From an uncultured Bacteroidales bacterium (lineage in GTDB: Bacteria; Bacteroidota; Bacteroidia; Bacteroidales; UBA932): a DNA stretch of 64,000 nt. Below the pieces are notes generated by a model that worked only from the letters and a program-made list of their open reading frames with translations, ran no database searches and was not told where the DNA came from. Positions 25,201-36,605 of the stretch are shown piece after piece; the stretch's first letter is position 1, and each line of letters opens with the position of its first letter. A program made the translations under genes and the position numbers. The DNA lies in the NCBI GenBank assembly GCA_900316795.1, contig ONEF01000008.1, positions 1 to 64,000 of the forward strand. The letters are read 5' to 3'.

Positions 25201-25302
25201 GCCATTGCGAAAGCGCTTGAACGCCCTCACCTTGACCAGTCTGATTTTCTCCATCCTAATGGAGATGCAGACAATTCTTGCTTGAGTTCTCTGTTTTGAC
25301 AT
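25162..25302 (-). CDS. Small basic protein, 46 residues, unknown function
   Basis: From the ATG at 25302 the product is 46 residues, very rich in Lys and Arg, ending VKVRAFKRFRNGKVEKVKAH and then YRRY. The Phe/Tyr-Arg-Asn-Gly-Lys-Val pattern resembles short basic tails in phage and plasmid proteins, but I do not recognise a family. Reading on to a TTG at 25440 gives 92 residues, but that extension is made of hairpin sequence and is rejected. The ATG lies inside a 17-bp inverted repeat and the stop inside a second hairpin, so both ends are structured. A -7 element (TATATTTG, minus strand, 25445-25438) may drive it. Whether it is translated is uncertain. Confidence 0.45.
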   Translation of the reverse strand: MSKQRTQARIVCISIRMEKIRLVKVRAFKRFRNGKVEKVKAHYRRY

Positions 25303-25428
25303 ATATGTGATTTTAAGACTTGAAAGAACTTCAGGCTCCTTGTTCAGCACTTCCCCTCGGTAAAAAATGAAAAACCAGATGTCCTTTAGAGCAAAGACAC
25401 CTGGCTTATCGCTTAAAATCACATATAT
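25301..25428 (-). ncRNA. Structured leader: 17-bp long-range helix enclosing a terminator-like hairpin
   Basis: ATATATGTGATTTTAAG (25301-25317) and CTTAAAATCACATATAT (25412-25428) are perfect complements 94 nt apart. Read on the minus strand, the RNA would start a few bases after TATATTTG (25445-25438). It would meet the first arm and then a hairpin (CCAGGTGTC with GACATCTGG, 25404-25375, one G-U pair) followed by a T-rich tract (25374-25361), like an intrinsic terminator. The second arm contains the ATG of the small ORF. I infer an attenuator or start-codon-masking leader. A MITE-like mobile repeat with 17-bp terminal inverted repeats is the alternative. Confidence 0.5.
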
Positions 25429-25506
25429 TTTCTGTTGCAAATATATTCAAAATTGTGTTCCATACAAATGTCGTTGAAATATTTTCTTCGGCAAATGTAA
25501 AATGAA

Positions 25507-25533
25507 ACCGGATGGTCTTCCAAACCATCCGGT
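25507..25533 (-). terminator. Terminator hairpin after the SDR gene
   Basis: ACCGGATGGT (25507-25516) pairs with ACCATCCGGT (25524-25533), a perfect 10-bp stem. On the minus strand it lies about 25 nt past the SDR stop and is followed by a T-rich tract (TTTCATTTTACATTT). Confidence 0.75.
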
Positions 25534-25557
25534 ACAATTGACTCTGTCCGCCCTGGA

Positions 25558-26382
25558 TTATTTGAGCGGGGAGTCCGGTTCTTTCTTCATGTAGTTGTAT
25601 TCCAGGCGGTCAACCAGTCTTGGAACAAACTTGTTGAGGAACACTGTCAGTTTCCCGATAGGGGTGAGTATGACCTGGGACTTTCTCTTGTAAACTGCTT
25701 TGGTGAGTTTCTTTGCGCAGGTTTCAGCGCTCATCATCTTTCCCTCTTCCCTCGGAGTCTGGCCCTGAGGCGTGCCGTCTGCGGTAAGAGCGGCAAACCT
25801 GACGTTGGAAGCTGTGAAACCGGGAGCGAAGACCAGCACGTTAAGGTTGTCTTTCAGATGCTCGACTCTGAGAGTGTCCAGGAAACCGTAGATGGCAAAC
25901 TTTGAGGAAGAATATCCGGTTCTGGCTGGGAGCCCTTTGAAACCTGCGATGGAGATTACCCCCACGACAGTTCCCTTGCTCTCCAGAAGGTATGGGAGGG
26001 CATATTTGGTGCAATAGACAGTTCCCCAGAAGTTCACGTCCATCAGCCGTCTGATCACGTCCAGCTCAAGGTCTTTGAACATTGCTCTCATGGATATGCC
26101 AGCATTGTTTACCAGAACGTCTATCTTGCCGAACTTTTCCACGGTGCAACGTACCAGCTTCTTGCAGTCTTCTTCTTTTGTCACGTCTGTAGGAACGGCA
26201 AGGAAACGGTCTCCATATTTGCCTTTTTCAGACAGTTCGCAGAATGTCTGCTTGAGTTTGTCAGCGCTTCTGGCTGCAAGCACCACGCTTGCTCCTTCAG
26301 ATGCGAACTGACGTGCAGCGGCCAGTCCGATACCCGAACTGGCCCCTGTAATTATAACCACTTTATTGTCAAAACGTCCCAT
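25558..26382 (-). CDS. Short-chain dehydrogenase/reductase, probable 3-ketosphinganine/3-ketocapnine reductase
   Basis: I chose the ATG at 26382 (MGRFDNKVVIITGASSGIG); the longer frame starts with TTG. The 274-residue product is a classical SDR: NAD(P)-binding TGASSGIG, NNAGIS, catalytic Ser in VISIAGFKG, and YSSSK (Tyr and Lys). The C-terminus has a hydrophobic/basic stretch (VFLNKFVPRLVDRLEYNY) that suggests membrane association. It lies 49 bp downstream of an AOS-family acyl transferase. Enzymes of this pair make sphingoid or sulfonolipid long-chain bases: the transferase makes the 3-keto base and the SDR reduces it. I infer that role here. Confidence 0.75.
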   Translation of the reverse strand: MGRFDNKVVIITGASSGIGLAAARQFASEGASVVLAARSADKLKQTFCELSEKGKYGDRFLAVPTDVTKEEDCKKLVRCTVEKFGKIDVLVNNAGISMRAMFKDLELDVIRRLMDVNFWGTVYCTKYALPYLLESKGTVVGVISIAGFKGLPARTGYSSSKFAIYGFLDTLRVEHLKDNLNVLVFAPGFTASNVRFAALTADGTPQGQTPREEGKMMSAETCAKKLTKAVYKRKSQVILTPIGKLTVFLNKFVPRLVDRLEYNYMKKEPDSPLK

Positions 26383-26431
26383 TAGATAAGCTTTGATTGT
26401 CTGGTTTGACTTTGACGGCAAGTTTTCCGTA

Positions 26432-27688
26432 CTAGTCAATAGCTTTGTCCTGGATGTCAGTGCTTCCGCTATAGTAGCCTGCCTCGTGCTTCTTCTTTAT
26501 TTCAGCCCAGGCCTTTAAGGTGTACTCCACGTGCTCCATCTGGTGCATCTGGGTGCAGATCAGGCGGAACATTATGACTCCCTGAGGAACTACAGGGTAA
26601 ACAACCACTGAGCAGAAGATGTTGTAGTTCTCCCTGAGGTCAACAAGCATGTTGGTTGCTTCAGGAACGGTTCCGTGGACGAATACCGGAGTGATACAAG
26701 CCTCTGCAGGGCCAACGTCGAAACCGAGGTTTCTGAGTCCGCTCTGGAGAGCTCTGGCTATCTTGAACAGATGCTTTCTTCTGTCGTCTCCTTTCCTTAT
26801 CATGTCAAGCCTCTTGAGGTTTCCTTCAACGAAAGGCATAGGAAGGCTCTTGGCGTAGATCTGGCTTCTCAGGTTGTATCTGAGGTAGTTGATAATGTCT
26901 TTCGGACCTGCGATGAAACCTCCGATGGATGCCATGGCCTTGGCAAACGCTCCAAAGTAAAGGTCAATGCCGTCCATGCAGTGGAGTTCCTCGGAAGTTC
27001 CTCTTCCGTGCTCTCCCATCACGCCGAATCCGTGGGCATCGTCGATGAGTATCCTGAAACTGTATTTCTTTTTGAGTTCAACGATTTTGTCGAGGATACC
27101 CATTGCACCTGTCATTCCGTAAACGCCCTCGGTAACGAGCAATACGCCTCCGCCCTGCTCCTGTGCTCTCTTGGATGCTCGGTTGAGGACTTTTTCGCAG
27201 TCTGCTATGTCATTGTGGGCATATTTCATGCGGTATCCCATGTGGAGTCTCAGACCGTCCATGATGCAGGCATGGCATTCCTCGTCATACACGACAACAT
27301 CTCTTCTTGTTAGAAGGGCGTCAAGGGTGGAAATCATTCCCTGATATCCGAAGTTGAACAGGAAAGCGTCCTCCTTGCATTCAAACTCGGCGAGTTCTCT
27401 CTCCAGCTGTTCGTGAAGAGAAGTGTGGCCGCTCATCATCCTGGCTCCCATAGGGTAAGCCAGACCCCACTTTGCAGCAGCTTCTGCATCAACCTTTCTC
27501 ACTTCAGGATCATTTGCCAGGCCAAGATAGTTGTTGAATGTCCAAGCCAGCATCTTTTTGCCCTGGAATGTCATATATGGCTGGATTTCTCCCTCCAGTT
27601 TCGGGAACATGAAGTAACCTTTCGCTCTTTTGCGGTATTGTCCTAAAGGTCCGCCTTCATTCTGTTGTATTCTTTCAAAAATATCCAT
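26432..27688 (-). CDS. AOS-family PLP acyltransferase: cysteate (sulfonolipid) or serine (sphingolipid) C-acyltransferase
   Basis: The 418-residue protein is an alpha-oxoamine synthase: TFNNYLGLANDPEV, GARMMSGHTSLHEQLE, PLP-stacking EECHACIMDG, LIDDAHGFGVMGEHGRG, and GAFAKAMASIGGFIAGP, whose Lys should carry PLP. The N-terminus (GQYRKRAKGYFMFPKLEGE) and 418-residue length differ from the roughly 395-residue Bacteroides serine palmitoyltransferase. They resemble the clade found in sulfonolipid makers (Alistipes, Capnocytophaga, Flavobacterium), where it joins cysteate with an acyl thioester to make 3-ketocapnine. That assignment is from memory of the clade and is not proven. The SDR downstream is the expected next step. 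Confidence 0.75.
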   Translation of the reverse strand: MDIFERIQQNEGGPLGQYRKRAKGYFMFPKLEGEIQPYMTFQGKKMLAWTFNNYLGLANDPEVRKVDAEAAAKWGLAYPMGARMMSGHTSLHEQLERELAEFECKEDAFLFNFGYQGMISTLDALLTRRDVVVYDEECHACIMDGLRLHMGYRMKYAHNDIADCEKVLNRASKRAQEQGGGVLLVTEGVYGMTGAMGILDKIVELKKKYSFRILIDDAHGFGVMGEHGRGTSEELHCMDGIDLYFGAFAKAMASIGGFIAGPKDIINYLRYNLRSQIYAKSLPMPFVEGNLKRLDMIRKGDDRRKHLFKIARALQSGLRNLGFDVGPAEACITPVFVHGTVPEATNMLVDLRENYNIFCSVVVYPVVPQGVIMFRLICTQMHQMEHVEYTLKAWAEIKKKHEAGYYSGSTDIQDKAID

Positions 27689-27721
27689 TGTGTGTTGTAT
27701 TTGTTTTGTCGTAGTCAGTAC

Positions 27722-30906
<3,185 letters not shown>

Positions 30907-32751
30907 TCAGAACTTAACCAAGACTCCGACGCCAACATTTATGCCTCTTTCCACATACATACCGTAATTGATGCGGCGGGCATTGAGAAGATTTCCTCCG
31001 TTTATGTACGCAGTAAAGTGATTGTCAATAACATACTGAGCATAGACACCCAGGTCTGCATAGCCCTTGTACTTGGTTTTGCTGCCTCCGGAAAGGAAAG
31101 GGGATGCAGGTGTAGCTGAACGTGCATAAAGGGTAGCTCCTATGAACAGCTTTTCATCAAAATTGGCTTCCGCATAGATGTTGGCCTCAAATGGAGGGTA
31201 GCCGGCTGGCTTTCCCTTTACCGCATAGTCTTCCGGGGCGGGAGTTATGATCAAAGTTCCGTCCAGAGCCTGGATTGCACCGCTGTATTTCTTGCCTTCC
31301 GTGTAGAAAGAGTATTTGGCATCTGCTCCGGCGGCAAAGCCGTCAGTCTTGTAGTTGAGTCTGGCTCCTATGAATCCTTCAACGTGGTTGGAGTAGGTGG
31401 CGTTCAGCGGATTGCCGCTAAGCTGGAGCATTCCCTTGCGGTAGGCCCCTCCGGCATAGACGTCATAGTCCAGTCCCTGAGCGGCGATTCCCTTTATTCC
31501 CGCCTTGGCATAGAGCGGCGTTCCGCTTTCCCTGATATCGGCCAGGGGAGAGACATAAGGGAATCTCTCAAGCAAAGACGCATAGCTGTTTATCACGTTT
31601 CCTCCGTCTGCAACCGCATAGGCCCAGGTCTTGTTGTCGTCGAACCTGTAAGTGATCCTGACCTTCGGGGATATGAAGTTATGGTACTTGTCGCTTCCGT
31701 CTTTGTTGTTGAAGCTGAAACTTATCCTGGCGCCCAGGTCCATCGTCAGCCTGTCTCTTCTGAGCTTGTAAACAAGTGTTCCTTCCAGAAGGCTCAGATG
31801 ATAGTCTTGGGCGTCCTTGTATATGGCTGTCTGTGAGCTGATGCCGGCAGTGAGCATGGAGTACTTGCCTACGGTAGGGCCAGCTTCTATACTGGCCTTG
31901 AGAAGATTCTCTTTCAGTTTGAACTTGTTGGCTGTAGCGGAAACAAGTCCGAATTTGGCATCATCCGCAGTGGTTGTGAATGACAGGTTGCCGCTGTAGT
32001 GGAACTTTCCGCTGTAATTGTCAGATTCGATTGAATTTGCCCCTAAAGAAACTTCAAACTGGTTGTAATCGTGGCTGAGGTTGTCTTTCATGTATTTCTT
32101 GCTGTTCAGCATTTCGGCATCTGCCGGCCAGCCGGCCAGCCTGTATCTTGCCAGATCTATTCCGTAGTATGTATTGTGGCCGTTGCGGAAATTGAGGTCT
32201 GCGTTTAGCTGAGCCTCTTCCCAAAGATGGGTGTATGATGCACCGACGGTATTCTTCCACTCCTTAGCCTGGACCTTGTCGGATGTTGCGAACACTTTTC
32301 CGTCTGGCTTTATGTCTGCAAGTCTTGCCTTGCCGTGGTAAGAGTCGTGAGAAGCTTTGATAGTTACAATGTCTGTATTTACATTAAAGTCAGGCTGATA
32401 CCAGAGGGCAAAAGTAGGGGAGAATGGAAATGAAATACCTGCTTTGCCGAAGAAGGAAGCAACTTCTTCCTTGGTTTTTGCAGAAATCTTGGCGGAAGGC
32501 ATCGGCGAGAATGCATAAAGGTCTCTGAGCTGCCTGTCCTGGATCTGGTAATCCATGTTCAGGTCAAACTTCTTCAAGGTATCGGAGAAATCCACTTTAA
32601 GAGTGCCTTTCTTTGCTCCGGTAAGGTCTGTCTCATAGTCTTTCTTCACCTCCACCCTTCCCGTAGGGTTCTGGGCATGAACACTGTTTACGATGCTGCC
32701 GGCAACAACTGCCAGGGCAACCGCCAAAAGTCCTTTCCTTATTTTTGTCAT
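30907..32751 (-). CDS. Outer-membrane beta-barrel protein (plug-less, TonB-receptor-like)
   Basis: The 614-residue protein has a signal peptide (cleavage near SVHAQ). A short periplasmic part contains TLKVDFSDTLKKFDLNMDYQ, and long alternating amphipathic strands and turns follow to the end. Strand pairs such as FHYSGNLSFTT, AGISSQTAIY and KVRITYRFDD are typical. It ends with NVGVGVLVKF (terminal Phe for BAM). No TonB box or plug domain is visible. In Bacteroidota this barrel is often encoded with a giant TPR protein and ftsE, as here; the role of that set is not known. It starts 30 bp after the TPR stop and is probably co-transcribed with it. Confidence 0.8.
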   Translation of the reverse strand: MTKIRKGLLAVALAVVAGSIVNSVHAQNPTGRVEVKKDYETDLTGAKKGTLKVDFSDTLKKFDLNMDYQIQDRQLRDLYAFSPMPSAKISAKTKEEVASFFGKAGISFPFSPTFALWYQPDFNVNTDIVTIKASHDSYHGKARLADIKPDGKVFATSDKVQAKEWKNTVGASYTHLWEEAQLNADLNFRNGHNTYYGIDLARYRLAGWPADAEMLNSKKYMKDNLSHDYNQFEVSLGANSIESDNYSGKFHYSGNLSFTTTADDAKFGLVSATANKFKLKENLLKASIEAGPTVGKYSMLTAGISSQTAIYKDAQDYHLSLLEGTLVYKLRRDRLTMDLGARISFSFNNKDGSDKYHNFISPKVRITYRFDDNKTWAYAVADGGNVINSYASLLERFPYVSPLADIRESGTPLYAKAGIKGIAAQGLDYDVYAGGAYRKGMLQLSGNPLNATYSNHVEGFIGARLNYKTDGFAAGADAKYSFYTEGKKYSGAIQALDGTLIITPAPEDYAVKGKPAGYPPFEANIYAEANFDEKLFIGATLYARSATPASPFLSGGSKTKYKGYADLGVYAQYVIDNHFTAYINGGNLLNARRINYGMYVERGINVGVGVLVKF

Positions 32752-32781
32752 ATCGTTGTTTTGTTAATCGTCAATGATCTG

Positions 32782-35700
32782 TCAAATCTTTTTGACCTGT
32801 TTCTTTAACTGTTCCTCGGCCTCTTTTTTCTTGGCAAGGGCCGTATCCTTAATTTGGGCATCACCTTGGTAGGAAGTATAGATGCTGTTGTAAACGGCGC
32901 TTGCCTGCTCATAGTCTTCCTGCTCAAAGTAGGAATCGCCGAGAAGCAGATAGCACTTTGCCAGATAATACATCTGAGGTGTATTCTGCTCAGCGATTGA
33001 GAATACCAGCCGTTCCACCTTCTCGTATTTTCCTCTGTCATAGGCGTCTTTGACAAGCAGATAGGCAGACTCAGCTCCGATTTCATCCTGAATGTCCTCG
33101 GCCACGTCCAGCAGAAGGTCCACAGCCTTGTCCGCATCTCCTTCCGCCAGGAGAGATTTTGCCTTGTAGTAGGAAATCAACCTGGCCTGCTCTTCTGCAA
33201 AGTCCAGTTTCTCCATATAAGAAGACGATTTAAGAATCAGTTTGTTGTATTCCTTCCCTTTGAAAAGCATCCCCAGTTCGCTGAGCGCATACTGTTTGGT
33301 CTGGTTCTGCCCCTGGGAGATGGAAGCCAGGTGAGAATAAGCTTCTGCAGCACCGGAGAAGTCTGAAACCATGGAGCGTGCCTCGGCCAGGTAGTACCAT
33401 GTCTTGTCAGGGTTGTAATCCGGATACTCAGCGATGAAACTTTCAAACGCCTTTGCGGCGGCATCATATTTTTCCGCAAGGAACACCTGCTCTGCGGAAT
33501 TGAACAGAAGCCGTATCCTGTCTTCCTTGCTTCCGGGCATATTCCTGGCATCAGAAGGAAGTGAAGAAACCCACTTGTGGAATTCGTCAGGATTGCCTTC
33601 CTGGATGCAGATGTTCTGGTAGGCGTTCATGGCTGTCTGGGTCTCTTCTTCAGACGGTGCGAATTCAGCCGCTTTCCTAAGATACATCTTGGCCTTTGGG
33701 CTGTCTGACATATTTGCATACAACATTCCGAGTTCTATGAGGGCCTTGCCGTAGAACAGACTGTCTGAAGGGTTTTCCACGAGGCGGCGGAAAGTCTTTT
33801 CGGCTGATTTGCTGTCTGCCAGCTGTACCTGGGTGCGCCCAAGTTCGTAGAGGGCTTCGCTGAACTTCTCGCTGTTGCGGTAAGTGTCTGAAGTATATTT
33901 CTTGAGAATCTCAACCTTCTTTTTGGCGTTTCCCATAAGCCCTTGTGAAACAGCTTCCTGCAGTGGCGCGTAGAGGGTTCCTTTTGCGGTAAGGGGTGTT
34001 ATGGATGAATACAGGGAGGAGGCTGCAGGAAAATCCCTCTGCATGAACTTGCAGTCAGCTTGTCTAAGACGCGCTTCCAGGACATATTCTCCACCGTCAG
34101 ATGCGAGTGACAAATACTTCCCGAAATCTCTATATGCTCCTTCAACATCCTTGAGCCTGAGGCGGTCATACCCGCTGTTGAAATAAGAAACGGCATATTC
34201 TGATGTGCCTTTGAAACCTGGATCCTGCTGAAGATCAGAAAGAATGTCGAGGGATTCCTGGAACTTGCCCTGGCGGAACAGGCTTTCAGCCAGCCAGTAA
34301 GAAGAAAGATTCCCGATAGTGGCGTTCCCGTCTGAGGATGCGTCTTCCAGATACTTGACAGAAGGGAGGTAGCGCCCCTGCCTGAGCAGGTCTATACCCT
34401 GGAAGAAGTTGGCTTTTTGTAGATTAGCCTTGTCTTTGTCTGATGGAGAAGATATCATCTGCAAAGACTTTATGGCTTCTTCGTAATTGTTTTCTTCAAG
34501 ACATTTGGCTGCTATGTATCCGTAGGTCTCGTCTTTTTTCCTGGTATCCGGTCTATATTGCTCCAGATACTTGTAGAGATTGTCTGCATTGCCCCAAAGG
34601 TCGAAGCTCAGTTTGGCATAGTTGAAGAATGCGTCCTCTTTGACCTGAGGGTTGAAATCCATCTGGGACGCTTTCTGGAAAGCATCAGCAGCGGCAACCT
34701 TGTCTTTTTCCTCTATCTTGCATCTGGCCAGGCGGTAGAGTGCGTTCTGGGTAAGAGAATCCGAATCCCTGAATCCTATACATTCCTCGAACAGGGAAGC
34801 GGCTTTCCTCCAGTTACCCTGTGAGTAGGCTATCTGTCCGGCATAAAAGGCGTCTGTCTTGGTAAGCTCTTTCTGCCGGGAGTATAATTCAAACCATCTC
34901 TCTGCTTCCTGGTTGGATCCCAAGGCAAAGGCAGACTCGGAGATTATTCTGGCAAAACGCGCTCTTTCTGAGCCTTCATACAGGTTGGCATCGTCTGAAT
35001 GAGCCCTGACATAAGGATAGTCCTTCAGCATGAAGTGGCATTCAGCCAGCATGAGCTTGGCCTTCGGGTGGCTTTCCTTTACATTGTTGAAATATTCGAT
35101 GGCCTGAGCGAAACGGCCTTCCTGATACTCGATGAAACCGAGATAATACTGGGCCTGACCGTGCAGCTTGCTCTTGTCTTGGACCTCCATGAAGTGGTTC
35201 TGGGCTTCTATCATCCTGCCTTCATTCATCAGGCAGATTCCCTTTTCAAGGAGATAACGGTCTCTTTCATTTGCTTCTATGTCAGCCGGTTTTAAGCCAT
35301 CAAGGAGCATAAGCGCACGGCCGTAGTTTTCTTCCCTGAAATAAGAGGACGCTGCTTCAAACCTGATGCTCTTCCCAAGAGAGGATACGGGATATTTCCT
35401 GACATAGTTGACGGCCTGTCTGCCGGAGCCCTCCAGCCCCAGTTTGAGGGCGCACAGCAGCTTGTACCCTTCGGCCTCCTCAACCTCTTTGGAATACGCG
35501 CTTCCCTGGGCCTCCAATTGGCTTGCCGTCTTTTGGAATACCTGCATCGCGTTCTGGTACATGCCGTTTATGTACAATTGTCTGGCTTCCTTCATGTTCT
35601 CCTGCCAGGACTGGGCAGATGCGGGCAATTGAAACATTAGCAAGACGGCTCCCAGGCACATCGCCGAGTATAATTTCCTATATATGGTCATAACATTCAT
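32782..35700 (-). CDS. Giant exported TPR-repeat protein
   Basis: The 972-residue protein (ATG 35700; ATG 35691 gives 969) has a signal peptide ending LPASAQ. Nearly all the rest is TPR-type helical pairs, for example ARQLYINGMYQNAMQVFQKT, AQYYLGFIEYQEGRFAQAIE, YWLAESLFRQGKFQESLDIL and LGDSYFEQEDYEQASAVYN. I estimate over 20 repeats. It is periplasmic or outer-membrane associated and should serve as a scaffold. The barrel gene follows directly. The promoter is a minus-strand TATCTTTG (35722-35715) that forms a mirror pair with the ftsE promoter, so both operons compete for the same DNA. Confidence 0.88.
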   Translation of the reverse strand: MNVMTIYRKLYSAMCLGAVLLMFQLPASAQSWQENMKEARQLYINGMYQNAMQVFQKTASQLEAQGSAYSKEVEEAEGYKLLCALKLGLEGSGRQAVNYVRKYPVSSLGKSIRFEAASSYFREENYGRALMLLDGLKPADIEANERDRYLLEKGICLMNEGRMIEAQNHFMEVQDKSKLHGQAQYYLGFIEYQEGRFAQAIEYFNNVKESHPKAKLMLAECHFMLKDYPYVRAHSDDANLYEGSERARFARIISESAFALGSNQEAERWFELYSRQKELTKTDAFYAGQIAYSQGNWRKAASLFEECIGFRDSDSLTQNALYRLARCKIEEKDKVAAADAFQKASQMDFNPQVKEDAFFNYAKLSFDLWGNADNLYKYLEQYRPDTRKKDETYGYIAAKCLEENNYEEAIKSLQMISSPSDKDKANLQKANFFQGIDLLRQGRYLPSVKYLEDASSDGNATIGNLSSYWLAESLFRQGKFQESLDILSDLQQDPGFKGTSEYAVSYFNSGYDRLRLKDVEGAYRDFGKYLSLASDGGEYVLEARLRQADCKFMQRDFPAASSLYSSITPLTAKGTLYAPLQEAVSQGLMGNAKKKVEILKKYTSDTYRNSEKFSEALYELGRTQVQLADSKSAEKTFRRLVENPSDSLFYGKALIELGMLYANMSDSPKAKMYLRKAAEFAPSEEETQTAMNAYQNICIQEGNPDEFHKWVSSLPSDARNMPGSKEDRIRLLFNSAEQVFLAEKYDAAAKAFESFIAEYPDYNPDKTWYYLAEARSMVSDFSGAAEAYSHLASISQGQNQTKQYALSELGMLFKGKEYNKLILKSSSYMEKLDFAEEQARLISYYKAKSLLAEGDADKAVDLLLDVAEDIQDEIGAESAYLLVKDAYDRGKYEKVERLVFSIAEQNTPQMYYLAKCYLLLGDSYFEQEDYEQASAVYNSIYTSYQGDAQIKDTALAKKKEAEEQLKKQVKKI

Positions 35701-35714
35701 CCTTTTCGTAAAAC

Positions 35715-35743
35715 CAAAGATAACTCAATTTGCATTATCTTTG
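35715..35743. promoter_or_regulatory. Mirror-image divergent promoters of the TPR gene and ftsE
   Basis: CAAAGATA (35715-35722) and TATCTTTG (35736-35743) are identical TAnnTTTG elements on opposite strands, 13 nt apart. They form an inverted repeat. Polymerase bound at one would cover the other, so the two promoters should be mutually exclusive. Confidence 0.6.
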
Positions 35744-35771
35744 TAAAAACGTTATTTACGCTGAGAAAATT

Positions 35772-36533
35772 ATGCCACAAACTCTTTCAAAAGGATTTAT
35801 TACCGGAGAAACTCTCCCTCTTGTCAAGCTGGAGGGGGCGGATATTGTCACCGAAGGAAACCTCGTGTTGTCTGATGTGACCTTCCAGGTCAACAGGGGA
35901 GAACTTGTCTATCTTGTCGGGAAGGTGGGAAGCGGAAAGAGCTCCATCCTCAAGACCCTTGACGCCGAACTGCCGGTGACAAAAGGCAAGGTGAGAGTTG
36001 GCGACTATGACCTCTCCGGCATCAAAAGGAGCCAGGTTCCGCTGCTCAGGAGGAATATCGGAGTGGTTTTCCAGGATTTCCAGCTTCTTACAGACAGGAA
36101 TGTGGAAGAGAACCTTATGTTTGTCCTAAAGGCAACAGGCTGGAAAGATCCGGAAAAGATGAATGAGAGGTGCTCAGAAGTCCTGGAAATGGTAGGCCTG
36201 AAGACGAAGGCCCACAAGATTCCATATCAGCTTTCCGGAGGTGAGCAGCAGAGAGTTGCCATAGCAAGGGCGCTTTTGAACAGTCCTGACATTATCCTGG
36301 CGGATGAACCCACCGGCAACTTGGATTCAGAGACTGCAGACGGCATCATGGCACTGATGATGAAGATCCATCACGAGTACAAGCCGGCCATAATCATAGT
36401 AACCCACAACCGCACCATCATAGACCGTTATCCGGGGAGGATAATTCTCTGCAAGGACGGAAAATGCCGGGAGGTAACTGAAGAAGTGAATACTTCTGCG
36501 GCCGAGAGTCTCAGCGATGATATGCCCGCCTAA
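35772..36533 (+). CDS. ftsE: FtsE-like ABC transporter ATPase
   Basis: I chose the ATG at 35772 ([20 protein letters not shown]), which lies 28 nt after the -7 element; the upstream frame would run through the promoter. The 253-residue product is an ABC ATPase: Walker [11 protein letters not shown]-loop [19 protein letters not shown], signature [16 protein letters not shown], Walker [19 protein letters not shown] and His in TH(N). The sequence is close to the FtsE/LolD/MacB group, and the [12 protein letters not shown] segment fits FtsE, which with FtsX controls peptidoglycan amidases at the septum. No ftsX lies beside it, as is common in Bacteroidota. Confidence 0.85.
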   Translation: MPQTLSKGFITGETLPLVKLEGADIVTEGNLVLSDVTFQVNRGELVYLVGKVGSGKSSILKTLDAELPVTKGKVRVGDYDLSGIKRSQVPLLRRNIGVVFQDFQLLTDRNVEENLMFVLKATGWKDPEKMNERCSEVLEMVGLKTKAHKIPYQLSGGEQQRVAIARALLNSPDIILADEPTGNLDSETADGIMALMMKIHHEYKPAIIIVTHNRTIIDRYPGRIILCKDGKCREVTEEVNTSAAESLSDDMPA

Positions 36534-36548
36534 GGCAGGAGGGTGTGG

Positions 36549-36603
36549 CCGCAGACAAGACCAAGAATTGCATTATTACCGCAGACAAGCACCAAGAATT
36601 GCA
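36549..36603 (+). repeat. Tandem duplication of a 30-nt unit before nth
   Basis: CCGCAGACAAGACCAAGAATTGCA at 36549-36572 returns at 36579-36603 with a single inserted C, a period of 30 nt. The second copy ends 2 nt before the nth ATG at 36606. With only two copies it is not a CRISPR. It could be a recent slippage duplication of a ribosome-binding leader. Confidence 0.8.
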
Positions 36604-36605
36604 GC

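Noticed and set aside
25162-25440. A 92-residue version of the small basic protein from a TTG
   Set aside because: The added 46 residues come from palindromic leader sequence, and the start is a TTG next to the -7 element.
36549-36603. Possible CRISPR repeat
   Set aside because: Only two copies, no spacer pattern and no cas genes.
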